Shown one piece after another: positions 45,960-57,609 of a DNA stretch of 64,000 nucleotides. The translations under genes and the position numbers were made by a program. The DNA comes from Megamerina dolium (lineage: Eukaryota; Arthropoda; Insecta; Diptera; Megamerinidae): assembly GCA_963854835.1 (NCBI GenBank), contig OY978525.1, positions 44,727,554-44,791,553 on the forward strand. The letters are read 5' to 3'. Under the pieces are notes generated by a model. The model worked only from the letters and a program-made list of their open reading frames with translations. It had not been told where the DNA came from and did no database searches. Position 1 is the first letter of the stretch. The number at the start of each line of letters is the position of its first letter.

Positions 45960-45962
<3 letters not shown>
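45637..45962 (+). repeat. Duplicated 3' tail of an unidentified LINE with (TA)n
   Basis: The segment TAGCTTAGAAAAGCTCAAAC onward occurs at about 45682-45800 and again at 45841-45962, almost identical, each followed by a TA run. One frame through it ends [25 protein letters not shown] and a TAA, resembling the C-terminal end of a non-LTR retrotransposon protein. The TA run would be its 3' tail. The element's clade is not clear to me. Confidence 0.6.
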
Positions 45963-46167
<205 letters not shown>

Positions 46168-46169
46168 GG

Positions 46170-47351
46170 TCGACTTTTCCCAAATATTCCTCCAAGGTAC
46201 GGTTAAATCGTTCTACCATGACATCAGATTGTGGATGCAAAGGTGTTGTACGGGTTTTGTATATACCCAACATACGGCATATCTCTTGCAATAAAACTGA
46301 TTCGAAATTTCGACCTTGGTCTGAGTGTAATTCCATCGATACACCAAAACGAGTAATCCATTGGTTGACGAATACATCCGCAACTGTACTAGCTTCTTGA
46401 TTTGGAATGGGGTATACTTCAAGCCATTTACTGAAGTAATCTATAACCAATTCGCTCAAATGGAGCACCCACGGTGTATTGGTGCATCTTACCACGACTT
46501 TTCTTAGTGGGACCTTTGGCCATTGCACATTGCTTACACTTCCGAATCCAATCAGCTACATGGTCATGACATCCAACCCAATAGAATCGTTTCTTTATTT
46601 TCTCGATGGTTTTGGTGATTCCCAAATGCCCTCCACTGGAGGCATTGTGATACTCAGCTATCACTTCATTTATTCTTGCCTTGGGTACCACTAGAAGATA
46701 ATTAGTGATTTTTCCATCTTCACTTTCCCATGCTCTGAATAAACATCCGTCTCGTAAGTGCAGGCTTTGCCACTGCGCCCAATATGCCTTTACTATTGTA
46801 CTCTCATTAGCCATCTCTTGCCAATCTGGCCGTATGCCCTGATCCTTGTATTTCATGATGTTTGAGAGATCTGGGTCGTTCCGTTGATCTTCTTGAACTC
46901 GTTCGGTGGTCCATGACTCTTCCGATAATACATTCATAAGTCGTAGGTTAACAATGTGATTCTGGCTTCCTACCCGAGAACAATGTTTGCTATCTACAGT
47001 GCAAGTACGATGATATGGAGTATCAGCTTTTCCACGATGAATTACATCACGATCTTCCTTACGTTGTCCTGGTGAATTCGATCTTTGTTGCTTGCGTCGC
47101 AGACGACAATTACGCGCCATGTGTCCTCTTTGATTGCATATGAAGAACTTACCGGCAAATTTATTTTTGTGTCGACCTGATCTTGCTTCAGGCTGAACTA
47201 CTGATTTAACTGCCTGACGCACTGCTTCAACCAGATGTGATGTTTCTGTTTCTAGTTGGCGTACCCGTGGCATTGGTCGGCACATCAAACTGGCGGCTTC
47301 AAACGTTAAGGCACTACTGACTGTTTCGGCATAAGTATTTTTTGGTGACAT
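46170..47351 (-). pseudogene. Gag zinc knuckle fused to integrase (deletion fusion)
   Basis: The frame 47351-46428 (307 aa) starts in late Gag and runs through the CCHC knuckle FICNQRGHMARNCRLRRKQ near 47140-47090. It then passes straight into HRGKADTP..TVDSKHCSRVGSQ, which aligns with the end of RNase H in the plus-strand copy (HRGNADALSRR). The integrase zinc-binding block follows ([28 protein letters not shown]). The core continues in another frame at 46528-46170 ([41 protein letters not shown]). No lesion interrupts the fusion itself, so a Gag-IN hybrid protein could be read. Confidence 0.88.
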
Positions 47352-47369
47352 GACTAGGACACGCTTTGT

Positions 47370-48390
47370 CTATCCATCACGTATGCCATCTATGAATGCC
47401 TCTATTTTTATTTTTTCTACGAACTCTTCCGAATTACCGGAGAACGCTAGATGACATAAGCGCTCAATATCGGAAGCGAATTCCTGAAGGCTCTCATTAC
47501 TCCGTTGCGCTCGCGATCTCAATTCCACTCGATGTAATTGACTCTTGTATTCATTTACATATTTTCGCTGGAGCGTGTCCATCAGTGACTGATAGCTACC
47601 ACGATCTTTCTCTGGAACCATCTGTAACACCTCGGAAGCATTACCTTTTAATTCGACTATCATCCCATTGATTCTTCGAAGCTGTTGTCTCGAATTGAAG
47701 CTTGAAGATATTGAATGGCGTGCTTCCGTCAAATGTTGGTGGCTTTAATTTGATTGTACTTGAATCTCTAATCACTGATGAGGCTGGTCCATTTATTTTT
47801 AGTTGATTGAGTTCGTGCTGTAATTTCTCGAACTTATCTTCCAAGTCATCTACATGTTCCTTTAAATCCGTGACCTTTTCATTCATGGTTCCAGAAATTT
47901 CCTGAAATCTAAGTTCAATTCCTTTTTGTAGATTTTCGATGACGTGTTCTTGGAGAGCCGAATGTTCTTAAATTTCCATACGCAAATCACTAATAACGCC
48001 CTCTTAGCGAGACGAACCTTTTTGAATTTCCTTACGCAATTCAGCCGAATGTTCTAGAAACTTGGAGTCAATTGTTTTCTGGAATTCTCCCATAGTGTTT
48101 TCTTGGCGAGACGCATTTTCTTGTAGCTGTTGTTGCTGCTGTTGCATCATGGATTTCATAAATTCCATGAGTTGACCACTCGAATCTATTTTGCTCTCTT
48201 CCTCAGCTTGTACAACTGCTTGTATATCGGCTTCCTCAAAGAACTCATGTTCTTCTACATTAATTCCCTTAGCCTCCATAGCTTGCCTCAGCCTCACCAG
48301 CAGTTCCGCCTTTGCACCTGATGACGATAGATTCATCTCTACCAACAGCTTTTTAAGCTGGTCCACTTTTAGTTGGTCAATTTTCACCAT
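47370..48390 (-). pseudogene. gag with N-terminal SAP domain (minus-strand copy)
   Basis: Starts MVKIDQLKVDQLKKLLVEMN at 48390. The SAP-type helix-extended-helix follows (LSSSGAKAELLVRLRQAME, residues about 17-35), then an acidic stretch and a Gln-rich run (MMQQQQQQL). After a stop near 48004 the frame resumes at 47886 (DLKEHVDDLEDKFEKLQHEL, coiled coil). It continues at 47732-47370 with the capsid-like region (SYQSLMDTLQRKYVNEYKSQ, EFASDIERLCHLAF). SAP domains bind AT-rich DNA in other proteins; their role in this Gag is unknown. Stops near 48004 and a shift near 47700 break it. Confidence 0.85.
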
Positions 48391-48396
48391 CTTTAC

Positions 48397-48417
48397 AGAA
48401 TCCCACTTCTGACACCA
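48397..48417 (-). promoter_or_regulatory. Primer binding site (tRNA-Leu-like), minus copy
   Basis: Minus-sense TGGTGTCAGAAGTGGGATTC begins 2 nt inside the LTR edge. This is complementary to the 3' end of a eukaryotic tRNA-Leu with CCA. Confidence 0.8.
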
Positions 48418-48419
48418 AT

Positions 48420-48736
48420 TGTTACGTTTTTATTCTGTGAGCGTTTAATTCTATTTGAATTACCTTGTTCGATCACTGGATTCTGTTAATTATAACTGCA
48501 ACACTTATCTTATACAATAACATTTATTTATACAGCAACAATTTATCTAATAATCTCTATTTACAATCAACTCTGATTACAACACCCCAGAATCTTCCTT
48601 TATCGAGATTCTTCTCTTCCTTTCTCGTTGGCTTGTTCTGGTTATCGTTTATTTCTTTTTGTTGACATTCGTTTCGATGCTGCCAATAGTGTCAGTCACA
48701 ATAGTGATGAGTAACCAACTATCGATACTCGTTACA
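48420..48736 (-). repeat. 5' LTR of the minus-strand SAP-Gag element
   Basis: Plus reading TGTTACG...CGTTACA, 317 bp, with about 80-90 bp missing near 48575-48585 relative to 58295-58696. Confidence 0.92.
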
Positions 48737-48762
48737 ATATATATATATATTTATATGGTATA
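48737..48762. repeat. AT spacer between head-to-head LTRs
   Basis: 26 bp, ATATATATATATATTTATATGGTATA in pattern, separating two oppositely oriented LTRs. Confidence 0.9.
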
Positions 48763-49133
48763 ACTATTGTGACTGACACTATTGGCAGCATCAAAACGAA
48801 TGTCAACAAAAAGAAATAAGCGATAACCAGAACAAGCCAACGAGAAAGGAAGAGAAGAATCTCGATAAAGGAAGATTCTGGGGTGTTGCCAACAGAGTAT
48901 AAATAGAGCCAGTGTTGAGAAGTGAGAATCAATCGAATTCCGAACGTGATTGCGGAAACATCGATACAGAGGCAATAGTTGCAAGTACATTTAAGTGTTA
49001 TTGTAAATAGTTGAATGTAAGTAGAGTTGATTGTACATAGAGATTATTAAATAAATTGTTGCTGTATATTGTTGTATAAAATAAGTGTTGCAGTTATTAT
49101 TAACAGAATCCAGTGATCGAACAAAACGTAGCA
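48763..49133 (+). repeat. 5' LTR of the plus-strand SAP-Gag element
   Basis: Sense LTR ending ACAAAACGTAGCA. It matches 58330-58696 closely but lacks the first 35 bp. Confidence 0.92.
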
Positions 49134-49135
49134 AT

Positions 49136-49166
49136 TGGTGTCAGAAGTGGTCAGAAGTGGGATTCT
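49136..49166 (+). promoter_or_regulatory. Primer binding site (tRNA-Leu-like) with internal duplication
   Basis: TGGTGTCAGAAGTGG is followed by a second TCAGAAGTGGGATTC, so 10 bp of the site are tandemly repeated compared with the minus copy at 48397-48417. Confidence 0.85.
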
Positions 49167-49172
49167 GTAAAG

Positions 49173-50325
49173 ATGGTGAAAATTGACCAACCAAAAGTGG
49201 ACTAGCTTAAAAAACTGTTGGTAGAGATGAATCTATCATCATCAGGTGCAAAGGCGGAACTGCTGGTGAGGCTGAGGCAAGCTATGGAGGCTAAGGGAAT
49301 TAATGTAGAAGAACATGAGTTCTTTGAGGAAGCCGATATACGTGCAGGTGTGCACGCTGAGGAAGAGAGCAAAACAGATTAGAGTGGTCAACTCATGGAA
49401 TTCATGAAAACCATGATGCAACAGCAGCAACAACAGCTACAAGAAAATGTGTCTCGTCTGAAGGAACATGTAGATGACTTGGAAGATAAGCTCGGGAAAC
49501 TACAGCACGAACTCAATCAACTAAAAATAAATGGACCAGCCACATCAGTGATTTGAGATTCAAGCACAATCAAACTAAAGCCACCAACATTTGACGGAAG
49601 CACGCCATTCAATATCTTCAAGCTTCAATTCGAGACAACCGCTTCGAGGAATAAATGGGATGATAGTCGAATTAAAAGGTAATGCTTCCGAGGTGTTACA
49701 GATGGTTCCAGAGAAAGATCGTGGTAGCTATCAGTCACTGATGGACACGCTCCAGCGGAAATATGGAAATGAATACAAGAGTCAATTACATCGAGTGGAA
49801 TTGAGATCGCGAGTGCAACGGAGTAATGAGAGCCTTCAGGAATTCGCTTCCGATATTGAGCGCTTATGTCATCTGGCGTTCTCCGGTAATTCGGAAGAGT
49901 TCGTCGAAAAAATAAAAATAGAGACATTCATAGATGGCATACGTGATGGAGAGACAAAGCGTGCCCTAGTCATGTCACCAAGGAATACTTATGCCGAAAC
50001 AGTCAGTAGTGCCTTGACGTTTGAAGCCGCCAGTTTGATGTGTCGACCAATGCCACGGGTACGCCAACTAGAAACAGAAACAGCAGATCTGGTTGAAGCA
50101 GTGTGTCAGGCATTCAAGTCCGTAGTGCAGCCTGAAGGAAGAACAATAGGTCGACGCGAAAAGAAATTTACTGGTAAGTGCTTTATTTGCGACAAGCCAG
50201 GACACATGGCGCGTGACTGCCGTCTACGACGAAAGCGATCAAGATCGAATTCTCCAGGAAGACAAAAGAAGGAGAATAAGGTGGATAGCGATCGCTCCAC
50301 TAACACAAATCCATCGTTAAACTAA
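49173..50325 (+). pseudogene. gag with SAP domain and zinc knuckle (plus-strand copy)
   Basis: The ATG at 49173 opens the SAP region (AKAELLVRLRQAMEAKG), but TAG codons at about 49203 and 49379 interrupt it. The long frame 49591-50325 covers the capsid-like part (MVPEKDRGSYQSLMDTLQRK, FASDIERLCHLAFSG) and the CCHC knuckle CFICDKPGHMARDC near 50181-50222, then a basic Ser-rich tail. A frame change near 49650 and a stop near 49555 are further lesions. Confidence 0.88.
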
Positions 50326-50361
50326 ATCGAGTCAGTTCAGCTGGGCGTGAACTGACTAACA

Positions 50362-51423
50362 GTGGGTTGCCCCATCATTCACATTTCACAACTACAACGT
50401 GTGCCAAGCAGCTTGACTATTGATGGAACATTGGACAATATGCAATTCATGTTAACCCTGGATACTGGTGCATCACATTCTATAATCAAGAGCGATTTGG
50501 TAAAGAGGTTTGACCCTTTAATGGGAATAAAATTGGGTACAGCAACGGGTGAGGATGCACAAATTCTGGGCAAGATAAAGAAACGAGTATCTATTGGAAA
50601 TTGCACGTGAGAACATGAATTCATTGTGGCCGCCATCATCGATGATGCAATACTTGGTGTTGATTTTATGATTGACAACGGATTTACGTTAGATTTAAAT
50701 CAACGGATACTACATCATGCAAATGTCGAATTACCATTGAACATCGGTTACAAGCGGAGTGGAAACATCAAACGAGTACTGGTATGTCAACGCCAAGAGG
50801 TTCCAGCAAAATCAGAAGCGGTGATTTGGGCACAGATAAATGTGGATGATGGGACAGGCAAGTTGTGGCTAGTGGATGCAGATAAAGAAATACAAATTAA
50901 AAACATCATACTTGGTAGGACGTTAGTAGAACCTAAAGAAAATGGAATAGTACCGGTACGAATATTAAATCCAACTAATACATCTACAGTTGTGAAGAAA
51001 GGAATGGTGATTGGTCATTGCCAGGAAGTTACTGCCGTAGTAGACTGCGAAAAGGGTTCGTCGATAAAAAGTGGAAGATCAGGAACTGTCAGAGCGGAAA
51101 TAAAAGCACAGATAGAAGAATGGGCAGGTGTGCTTACCAAACAGCAAAAAGAAAAGGCTTTACAACTATTGGAGAAGTACAGTTCAACTTTTTCTTCAAA
51201 TGGAAAAACTGGAGGACGAACAATCATCGTGGAGCATTACATTGACACCGGTGATTCTAGACCAATTCGTCAAACACCACGACGAGTTCCATTGGCCAAA
51301 AGAGACGAAGCCATTAAGCTGATTTCCGATATGCAGAAACAAGGTGTTATTGAACCATCAGCGAGTCCATGGAGTTCATCAGTTGTGCTGCTAAAGAAGA
51401 AGGATGGAAGTACTCGATTCTGA
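50362..51423 (+). pseudogene. pol: protease and start of RT (plus-strand copy)
   Basis: Retropepsin with FMLTLDTGASHSIIKSDLV (active-site DTG near 50457-50465) and the flap/ILG region AIIDDAILGVDFMIDNG near 50626-50680. A TGA at about 50608-50610 splits the protease. From 50626 the frame is open for 265 codons through a linker and into RT (SRPIRQTPRRVPLAKRDEA, EPSASPWSSSVVLLKKKDGS). It ends at a TGA at 51421, where copy 1 has TGT (Cys). Confidence 0.88.
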
Positions 51424-52480
51424 GTGGATTACAGAAAGCTGAATGATATTACGAAAAAAGACAGCTATCCACTGCCAAGGATCGATGATACTCTGGACAC
51501 ACTATCTGGTGCGAAGTGGTTCTCAACTCTTGATTTGCAAAGTGGCTACTGGCAAGTGGAACTTGGTAAGGAAGACAAGGAGAAAACAGCTTTCTGTATT
51601 GGCGATGGTCTATGGCAATTTACAGTCATGCCTTTTGGTTTATGCAATGCGCCAGCTACTTTCGAACGTCTAATGGAGCGTGTACTCAGAAGACTACACT
51701 GGAAAACGTGATTGGTGTACCTCGATGATATTATCGTGATGGGAAAAGATTTTAACGGCCACCTGGAAAAGTTGAAAGAAGTATTTGAGCGTATACAATC
51801 AGCAGGGCTTAAACTGAATATGAAAAAGTGTTCACTCTTCAGGCGAGAAGTTAAATATCTTGGTCATAAAGTAACAACAGAAGGGATACATATCGACGAG
51901 GAGAAAGTAGCAGCAGTACAAGACTGGTCTATTCCGTCGAATCTTCACGAGCTAAGAAGCTTCCTAGGCTTATGCACCTACTATAGACGATTTGTTCCTG
52001 GATTTGCAAACAACGCAGCAGTCTGCATGAGTTAACAAGAAAGAACAAACCATTTGTGTGGGGCGAGGACCAACAGAAAGCATTCGAACAGCTGAAAGAA
52101 AAACTCTGTTCAGCACCAGTATTTGCGTACCGTATCCAGTACCTATGGAATAGGTGGTGTGCTCTCTCAGATAATAGATGGACTAGAAAAAGTAATAACA
52201 TACTACAGTAAAATCCTGTCGAAGCCAGAAAGAAACTACTGTGTCACTCGAAGAGAGTTACTCGCAATACCGGAATGTGTAAAGTATTTCCATAAATACT
52301 TGTACGGTCAGTCATTTCATCTACGAACTGACCACGCAGCGCTAAGGTGGTTATTACAATTTAAAAACCCAGGACAATAGGCGCGCTGGATTAAAAGGCT
52401 GCGGAGTTATCATTTTACCATCGAACATCGTAAAGGAGGACATCGCGGCAACGCGGATGCTCTATCTCGTCGTCCTTGTA
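51424..52480 (+). pseudogene. pol: RT and RNase H (plus-strand copy)
   Basis: RT blocks DYRKLNDITKKDSYPLPRID, LDLQSGYWQVELGKEDKEK and VMPFGLCNAPATFERLMERV end at a TGA (51709-51711, TGC in copy 1). The next frame starts with the catalytic VYLDDIIVMGKD (51712 on), still intact here, and LRSFLGLCTYYRRFVPGFA. RNase H follows in 52123-52380 (IGGVLSQIIDGLEKVITYYS, FHLRTDHAALRWL) after a deletion near 52130. A TAG at about 52378 ends it. Confidence 0.9.
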
Positions 52481-52482
52481 AA

Positions 52483-53340
52483 ATGGAATGTAAACATTGT
52501 TCTCGAGTGGAAAGCAAGGAGCACATTGTCGACATACGACTTACAAATATATTGCCGGAGGAGTCATGGACCACCGAACGAGTGCAAGAAGATCAGCGGA
52601 ACGACCCAGATCTCGTAAAGATTATGGAATACAAGGAGCAGGGCATACGTCCAGATTGGCAAGAAATGGCTAATGAGAGTCCAATAGCAAAGGCATACTG
52701 GGCGCAGTGGCAAAGCCTGCACTTACGAGACGGGTAAGTGCATGGGAAAGTGAAGATGGAAAAATCACTTATGATCTTCTAGTGGTACCCAAGGCAGGAA
52801 TAAATGAAGTGATAGCTGAGTATCACAATGGAGGGCATTTGGGAATCACTAAAACCGTCGAGAAAATAAAGAAACGATTTTATTGGGTTGGATGTGATGA
52901 CCATATCGCTGATTGGATTCGGAAATGTAAGCAATGACAATGGACAAAGGTCCCACTAAGAAAAGTCGAGGTAAGATGCACCAATATACCGTGGGTAATC
53001 CATTCGAGCGAATTGTTATGGACATAGCTGGACCATTTCGAATAAGCATCGCAGGAAACAAGTATGTTCTGGTGGTTATAGATTATTTCAGTAAATGGCC
53101 CTATTCCAAATCAAGAAGCTAGTACAGTTGCGGATGTATTCGTCAACCAATGGATTACTCGTTTTGGTGTACCGATGGAGTTACATTCAGAAATTTCGAA
53201 TCACTTGTATTCCAAGAGATATGCCGTATGCTGGGTATATACAAAACTCGTACAACACCTTTGTATCCACAATCTGATGGCATGGTAGAACTACCAACGT
53301 AGATAAATACCAAAGAGACTGGGATGTACATATACTAATG
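52483..53340 (+). pseudogene. pol: integrase, 5' part (plus-strand copy)
   Basis: The linker and zinc-binding block are read in two frames: 52483-52737 (NILPEESWTTERVQEDQRND), then 52790-52937 ([30 protein letters not shown]). The core starts near 53000 (PFERIVMDIAGPFRISIAGN, first aspartate). A deletion near 53098 and another near 53190, which removes the second aspartate block HSDQGRN, damage it. It is interrupted at 53359 by the LINE. Confidence 0.88.
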
Positions 53341-53347
53341 TTCCTCA

Positions 53348-53359
53348 TGACATATCGAT
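53348..53359. repeat. 12-bp target-site duplication of LINE copy C (left)
   Basis: TGACATATCGAT, identical to 57812-57823. Confidence 0.95.
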
Positions 53360-53681
53360 TTTTTTTTTTTTTTTTTTCTAACAAGCTTTCTTTATTGGAT
53401 CTTTCTAAATTACTTAGAAACTAACAATAAGTAATCAAATCTTACAAACTAACTAAAATTATGTGATATTCCCTATGTTCCATCACAATTTGGTGAGTCG
53501 CGAGGTATAGCAATTTCACAGCATATTCAGTGTGTCTTTTCATTTTAATCGACGATGCCCCGTGCTCAGCAACAATTGCCTAGCAAGGGGATTCGGATGA
53601 CTGTGTAATTTTTGAATGTAGCTTCTGCAAGACATTGCAACTTCCTCAGAAATTGTGGGTACATTTAAATCTTGATGGATG

Positions 53682-55990
53682 TTAACGTTCTTCATATACC
53701 AAGGCGCGTTTACATAACTGATTAATTTTAAGCTTGATCTGAGTTTTCTTTGCCTCTATGTGATTTTTCCAGGTCAGCCTTCTGTCGAGGTGAATACCCA
53801 AGTACTTTGTTGAGGAACATTGTGGAACTGATTGGCCATTAATTTTAAGTGGGGGACATGTATCTGGCCTTAGCGTGAAGGTTACATGTACGCTCTTTGA
53901 TTCATTGACTTTTATACGCCGTTTTGCTAGCCAGATTTCGAGAGAATCGATATGAGTCTGCAGGAGTTTAGTAGCTTCTATGAGGTTAGAGCGAGAGCAC
54001 AATATTGCCGTATCATCTGCAAAGGTCGATATAAATGTATGGTTATTGTTGGGCATATCTGTAGTGTATAAGAGATACAGTAAGGGGCCCAAAACGCTTC
54101 CTTGAGGAACGCCAGCGTGAATATCCAATGGATTTGTTGTGTAATCCTTGTGATGTACGAGAAATTGTCTTTTCGTGAGGTAGCTACTAAGCAATGAGGA
54201 GACATTTGCAGGCAGTAATAGTTTGAGTTTGTAAATAAGGCCATCGTGCCATACTTTATCGAAAGCTTGAGTGATATCAAGAAAGACAGCTGAGCAATAC
54301 TTTTCAAAAGTGTTCCTTATTAGAGTTACAATGCAGTGGACTTGTTCTATTGTGCCGTGCTGTTTTCTAAATCCAAACTGATGTTGAGGTATCAGTTGGT
54401 TGAGATTAATAAATGGAGTTATATTCATGACAAGTAGCTTTTCGAATATTTTAGAAAGTAGAGGCAGGAGGCTGATAGGTCTGTACGATGCAACTTTTGT
54501 AGGGTCTTTTCCTGGTTTTGCTATCATAATAATTTTTGAAGTTTTCCAGCATTTGGGATAGTGTTTAATACGAAGGATAGCATTGAAAATGTGCATCAGA
54601 TGAATTACTGAAGCCGGAGGTAGCTCTTTTATCATTTTACCGGTAATTTTATCTGGATCAGATGACTTTTTTGGGTTTAAATCTTTATAAATTGCTTTGA
54701 ATATGTCCTTTTTTTAAATTTGAGCGTTATTGAGCAAGGTTGAGAAGTTAATTTTGGTAATGAGGACTGTGAAGAGGGTGGATTGGGTGTAAACACACTT
54801 TTTAGGTGGTTTGCAAAAGCCAAACCCTTCTCACAGTTGCTTCTAGCCCAATTACCGTCACTCAAACGGATGGGGGAATCAGTCAGAATTGGCCGATTTG
54901 AGTTTTTTGCTGATTTCCACAAAGAGTAGTCTGACGCTTCACCAGGTGTTAATTTCGCTATGTGCTCTTCTAACTCTTTGTTGTTTTTATTTTTTAAGGC
55001 TTGCTTTAACTTTCGAGTGCAGTGCTGTAGCTGTGTTTTCAGATTCGGTGATCTGAATTCTTGCCATTGTCTTCGGAGTCTTCTTTTCTGTCTTACTAGC
55101 AATTCAATATCGGCTGGTGTATATGGGCTATAGTTTGATTGCTTGCATACCTTTGTGCAGGTGGCTGAGCTGAGAGCTAATGAGAGCAGCTGGTTGAATT
55201 TTTCGAGTGCTGAGTCTACATCGTGTCCATTTCTTAATACAGTACTCAGAGGAAGATGGGAATTTATATATTTCTTGAATTTTAACCAGTCTATTTTCTT
55301 TCTAACGCAATTACCTTGGGGGCTTGGTGATTTTATAGATATTACCGTGGGTGAGTGGTCAGATGATAGATCATAATTACACTCTGTGGAGATATTTTCC
55401 ATCTGCAAACCTTTGGCGACTCCAAAGTCTATGAGATCGGGTATTTTCCTCTTGTCCGTCGGCCAATATGTCGGTTGACCATTTGAAATAACATCGTAGC
55501 CGTGGTTAGTGATGATTGAACATAGTCTTCTGCCTTTTGGAGTTATTAAGCGGGAGCCCCAGTGAGTGTGTTTGGCGTTGAAATCGCCAGCAACCAAGAA
55601 TTTGCTACCAAGAGTTGAGAAAAATTCTTTATATTGCTGTTCGGTAATACTGTATCTTGGGGGACAGTATATCGCAGATATTAGTAGCTTAGAGATGTAT
55701 TCTTCCAGACATATAGATGTTGCTTGCAAGTAGACGCTACTGAAATCTTCGAGAACATGATGTTTTATTCTGCTTTTTATCAATATGGCAGTTCCTCCGA
55801 GTGCCTTACCATGCGGATGATTTGTGGTGTACAGTTTGTAATATGGTATTTGGTAGCAATTTTTGTCAGTGAAATGGGTCTCAGATATCATCATTATGTC
55901 GATTTGGCTGGATTCAAGGAATTGAATTAGCTCCAATCGGTGCTGGCTTAAGCCGTTGGCGTTCCAGTGGCATATCTTGAGACAACTCAT
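53682..55990 (-). pseudogene. Jockey ORF2 pseudogene (copy C)
   Basis: The endonuclease and linker are open from 55990 to 54677 (437 aa) until a frameshift in a T-run near 54710. The RT continues from 54635 to 53682 with FLDITQAFDKVWHDG, AGVPQGSVLGPLLYLL and FADDTAIL intact. After LKINQL a deletion near 53708 joins to sequence equivalent to the region just before PWYMRN in copy A, and the frame ends. Confidence 0.93.
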
Positions 55991-57609
55991 GGTCTGGATA
56001 GCAATGTTTGGAGTAACATCGTTTGATTTTTCATCATTTCTTGCATCATTAATTGCATTGAGTTCATGAATTGGTTCATATTCTGAATTAATGTTTGAAG
56101 CAAATGTTCAAGGGTACTTGGCTGTTGTGTGGGCAGTGAGTGTTTCTGCTCATTATTTACATTGCTTTGTTGGTGTGGGTTTTGTTTTAACACGCTAGCG
56201 TATGAATTGGTTTGATGCTTGTTTGGGATTGCAGAGAAGAATTGTGTTGCATCAATATTTTGTCTCTTACTTGAGTTGGCTATCTGAGTTTGCTCAACTG
56301 GTTTTAGAGGTTGATTGCTAGCGGAGAAATTTAGCTTTAGGGTTGTATATACTGGGCAACCTCTATAATTTGCGGTGTGATTACCTCCACAATTGCTGCA
56401 TTTTTTGATGCTAGCATCGCCTTTAGATTTTGGGCATATGTTTGATTTATGGAGATCTCCACAAATCACACAAACAGCTGGCAGGGTACAATATGTCTTA
56501 GTATGTCCATATTCTTGGCAGTTACTGCACTGAGGAGGTCCAGTTCTCTTATGGGGTTCTTCGATTGTGATTTTGCGATGCAATAAATATCGAATTTTAT
56601 ATATGGGGTGTACTTCACCTTTTTTTAGGGGTTTTGTTTCAGGCTGAAGCTCAATACGATATAACGGTTGAGGTATATTGCTCTTGTTGAGAATGTTGAA
56701 TACTGTTTTGGCTTGAAACCCTTCTTCCTGAAGGGCAAGTTTGATTTCGTTAATGTCAACGTTGGGTTCGACGCCTTTGAGTACAACGATTAAGCCCTTA
56801 CTACTTTTTAGCTGATATGTGTAGTAATTCTTTTTTACAGCATCAAATTCCGCAATTACTTTGCGATAATGAGTTTCGCTGTAGATCTGCACTTTCGTTT
56901 CCTCAATTTGGCCTTTGCGAATAGGAACAACGTGGAAATTCTTTGGTCCTATAAGACTTGTAATTCTAGAAATCAACTTATCTGAGTTGCGTTCTCTTAA
57001 GAAAATGGGTGGGGGTTTGAAATTTTTCTTGGAGATAATAATTTCGTCACTTTCATCACCTGAAAGCAAAGCGTATCTATTTTCCGAGCTAATAGGGGCA
57101 GTGTTCTGCTTTTGAATTTTTGTTGAATTCATTTGTTTTGAATTTTGTGGACTTCTTTTGCGCTTTACTACAGTAATGTAGCGATCGATTCCAGTTTGAA
57201 CAGCAACTGGTTCTTTATTAGTCATCGCACTAGTTGCTTTAACTACTGGGTCATGCACTTCAGTAGAAAGGCCGTTATTTGTTTGCTTTGATGTTGTAGC
57301 TGTTGGTGTTACAGCAGGAGAAGCGCATTGTACACTCCACGGTACAGAGGGAGATAGTATATCACGAGCGAACAAATTATTTTTTTTGTCTGTATTTATT
57401 GTTGTTGCAAATTTTGATGTAGTGTTAGAGTGAGGAATATGTACAGGCAAAAGATTTACACTATTACTTTCACTTGTGCAGTGTGTATCAACTGTTTTTT
57501 TTGATAATGCACTTATCGGGGGGGGTTTGCGCGGGTGATTGCAAATTATTGTTTACACACACATAACAGGCGATTGCCGTTGCCGGAGAGGAGAGCGCTG
57601 AACACTCAT
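55987..57609 (-). pseudogene. Jockey ORF1 pseudogene (copy C)
   Basis: The start ATG at 57609 corresponds to 26666 of copy A. A C-run near 57517-57524 has eight residues against seven in copy A, shifting the frame; the rest (57450-55987) is open. The three zinc knuckles are intact (56538-56350). It overlaps the ORF2 start by ATGA at 55987-55990, as in copy A. Confidence 0.92.

Larger units (their letters stand above)
46168..48736 (-). mobile_element. SAP-Gag Ty3-type retrotransposon, internally deleted, minus strand
   Basis: Order on the minus strand: LTR (48736-48420), primer site, gag with SAP domain, then a direct jump from the zinc knuckle to the integrase N-terminus, and an integrase core that breaks off at 46168. 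PR, RT and RNase H are absent. The 3' LTR is missing, replaced by (TA)n. It lies head to head with the plus-strand copy starting at 48763. Confidence 0.93.

Noticed and set aside
48751..48990. 79-aa ORFs repeated at several places (33604-33825, 48751-48990, 58317-58553)
   Set aside because: They are open frames within the LTR of the SAP-Gag element, present in every copy regardless of coding.
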